A stretch of DNA of 7,536 bases from Helicobacteraceae bacterium. GTDB lineage: Bacteria; Campylobacterota; Campylobacteria; Campylobacterales; Sulfurimonadaceae. The DNA lies in contig DAOWOG010000044.1 of assembly GCA_030642185.1 (NCBI GenBank), forward strand, positions 1 to 7,536. Direction: 5' to 3'. The translations under genes were made by a program, and so were the position numbers. Within the stretch, counting starts at the first letter, position 1, and each line of letters opens with the position of its first letter. Of the stretch, positions 7,164 to 7,536 are shown piece by piece. The notes beneath the pieces were generated by a model that was not told the origin of the DNA, did not search any database, and saw only the letters and a list, made by a program, of their open reading frames with translations.

Positions 7164-7172
7164 ATTTTAGCA
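7164..7172 (-). promoter_or_regulatory. Extended -10 promoter for bamA
   Basis: Read on the minus strand, TGC-TAAAAT (7172 to 7164) is an extended -10 element (TGn plus a one-mismatch TATAAT) whose inner edge lies 23 nt before the upstream ATG. That would give a leader of roughly 17-26 nt. No convincing -35 is seen. Confidence 0.5.
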
Positions 7173-7203
7173 TTCACTGCATTAATCCCGCGTAAATATT
7201 GAG

Positions 7204-7234
7204 GACTTTCTAACGACTTTAACGTTATGATAAC
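7204..7234. repeat. Cluster of short direct and inverted repeats over the tyrA promoter
   Basis: GACTTT occurs at 7204-7209 and 7215-7220, an 11-bp period. TAAC occurs at 7211, 7220 and 7231, and its complement GTTA at 7224, giving TAACG-N7-CGTTA (7211-7227), TAACGTTA (7220-7227) and GTTAT-G-ATAAC (7224-7234). The last of these covers the tyrA -10. The arrangement resembles an operator, but no regulator is identified. Confidence 0.4.
7226..7231 (+). promoter_or_regulatory. -10 box for tyrA, embedded in TAAC/GTTA repeats
   Basis: TATGAT, one mismatch from TATAAT, lies 22 nt before the tyrA ATG and faces away from the bamA promoter. It lies within the symmetric element GTTAT-G-ATAAC (7224-7234) and directly after the palindrome TAACGTTA (7220-7227). 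No standard -35 is seen; TTGAGG at 7199-7204 is too far away (21 nt). Confidence 0.5.
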
Positions 7235-7253
7235 ATCCTAAAAAGGGAGCAGC

Positions 7254-7536
7254 ATGAAGATTGGAATTATCGGACTTGGTTTGATGGGCGGTTCACTTGC
7301 ACTCAGTCTTAAAAAACTTCCTTTCATTTCAGATATTTATGGCAGTGATCATAATAAAGTGCATCAGAAAACGGCGCTGGATCTACAGCTTGTCGATAAA
7401 ATCGTCGACTTTGAAATGATTGCCCAATGTGACGTTATCTTTTTGGCTGTTCCCGTAGACGGAATCATCGCTATTTTAAAAAACCTTGAGGGTAAGATAA
7501 CGCCTGATACCACAGTCATTGATCTTGGAAGCACAA
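7254..7536 (+). CDS. tyrA: Prephenate dehydrogenase, N-terminal part (continues past window end)
   Basis: The first 94 codons are visible and the gene runs off the right edge. The enzyme oxidatively decarboxylates prephenate to 4-hydroxyphenylpyruvate with NAD(P)+, in tyrosine biosynthesis in the cytoplasm. The visible part is the Rossmann nucleotide-binding domain: MKIGIIGLGLMGGSLALSL (1-19, with the GxGxxG-type loop and the GGS typical of TyrA), an acidic residue at the end of strand 2 (YGSD, 29-32) favouring NAD+, CDVIFLAVPVD (61-71), and IDLGST at 89-94, matching the start of the family's DxGSxK motif. AGGGAG (7244-7249) lies 4 nt before the ATG. Divergent from bamA across a 113-bp gap; Campylobacter jejuni has, as I recall, the same pair (Cj0129c/Cj0130). 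The catalytic His region and any fused ACT or mutase domain are outside the window. Confidence 0.93.
   Translation, partial: MKIGIIGLGLMGGSLALSLKKLPFISDIYGSDHNKVHQKTALDLQLVDKIVDFEMIAQCDVIFLAVPVDGIIAILKNLEGKITPDTTVIDLGST

Overview
The window looks like a chromosomal segment from a free-living, Sulfurimonas/Sulfurovum-like member of the Campylobacterota (Epsilonproteobacteria). The assignment rests on three things: a ferredoxin-Ppx/GppA gene pair and a divergent bamA/tyrA pair that match arrangements I recall from Helicobacter and Campylobacter, moderately AT-rich coding sequence, and promoters that show a -10 box without a clear -35. The genus is inference.

Layout. (1) Bases 1-1638, + strand: the 3' part of a large, probably exported or surface protein of unknown function, with two transthyretin/carboxypeptidase-regulatory-like beta modules; its start lies outside the window. 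A hairpin terminator follows at once. (2) Bases 1753-3048, + strand: a membrane sensor histidine kinase with a TTG start and its own promoter, with no response regulator beside it in the window. (3) Bases 3128-4852, + strand: a two-gene unit, a small 2[4Fe-4S] ferredoxin followed 6 nt later by a Ppx/GppA-family exopolyphosphatase/pppGpp phosphohydrolase whose C-terminal HD-like domain has lost its HD dyad. (4) Bases 4897-7140, - strand, convergent with (3): bamA, the core of the outer-membrane beta-barrel assembly machine, complete with signal peptide, five POTRA domains, VRGY motif and C-terminal beta-signal. (5) Bases 7254 to the end, + strand, divergent from bamA: the first 94 codons of tyrA (prephenate dehydrogenase).

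Functionally this is mostly housekeeping: envelope biogenesis (bamA), phosphate or alarmone metabolism (ppx/gppA), electron transfer (ferredoxin) and tyrosine synthesis (tyrA). The accessory part is at the left edge, where the surface protein and the orphan-looking kinase lie. I see no RNA gene, mobile element, CRISPR array or convincing new multi-gene system. The points most worth following up are the unknown surface protein, the orphan kinase, the degenerate HD domain and the clustered TAAC/GTTA motifs over the tyrA promoter. No intergenic stretch exceeds 120 bases.
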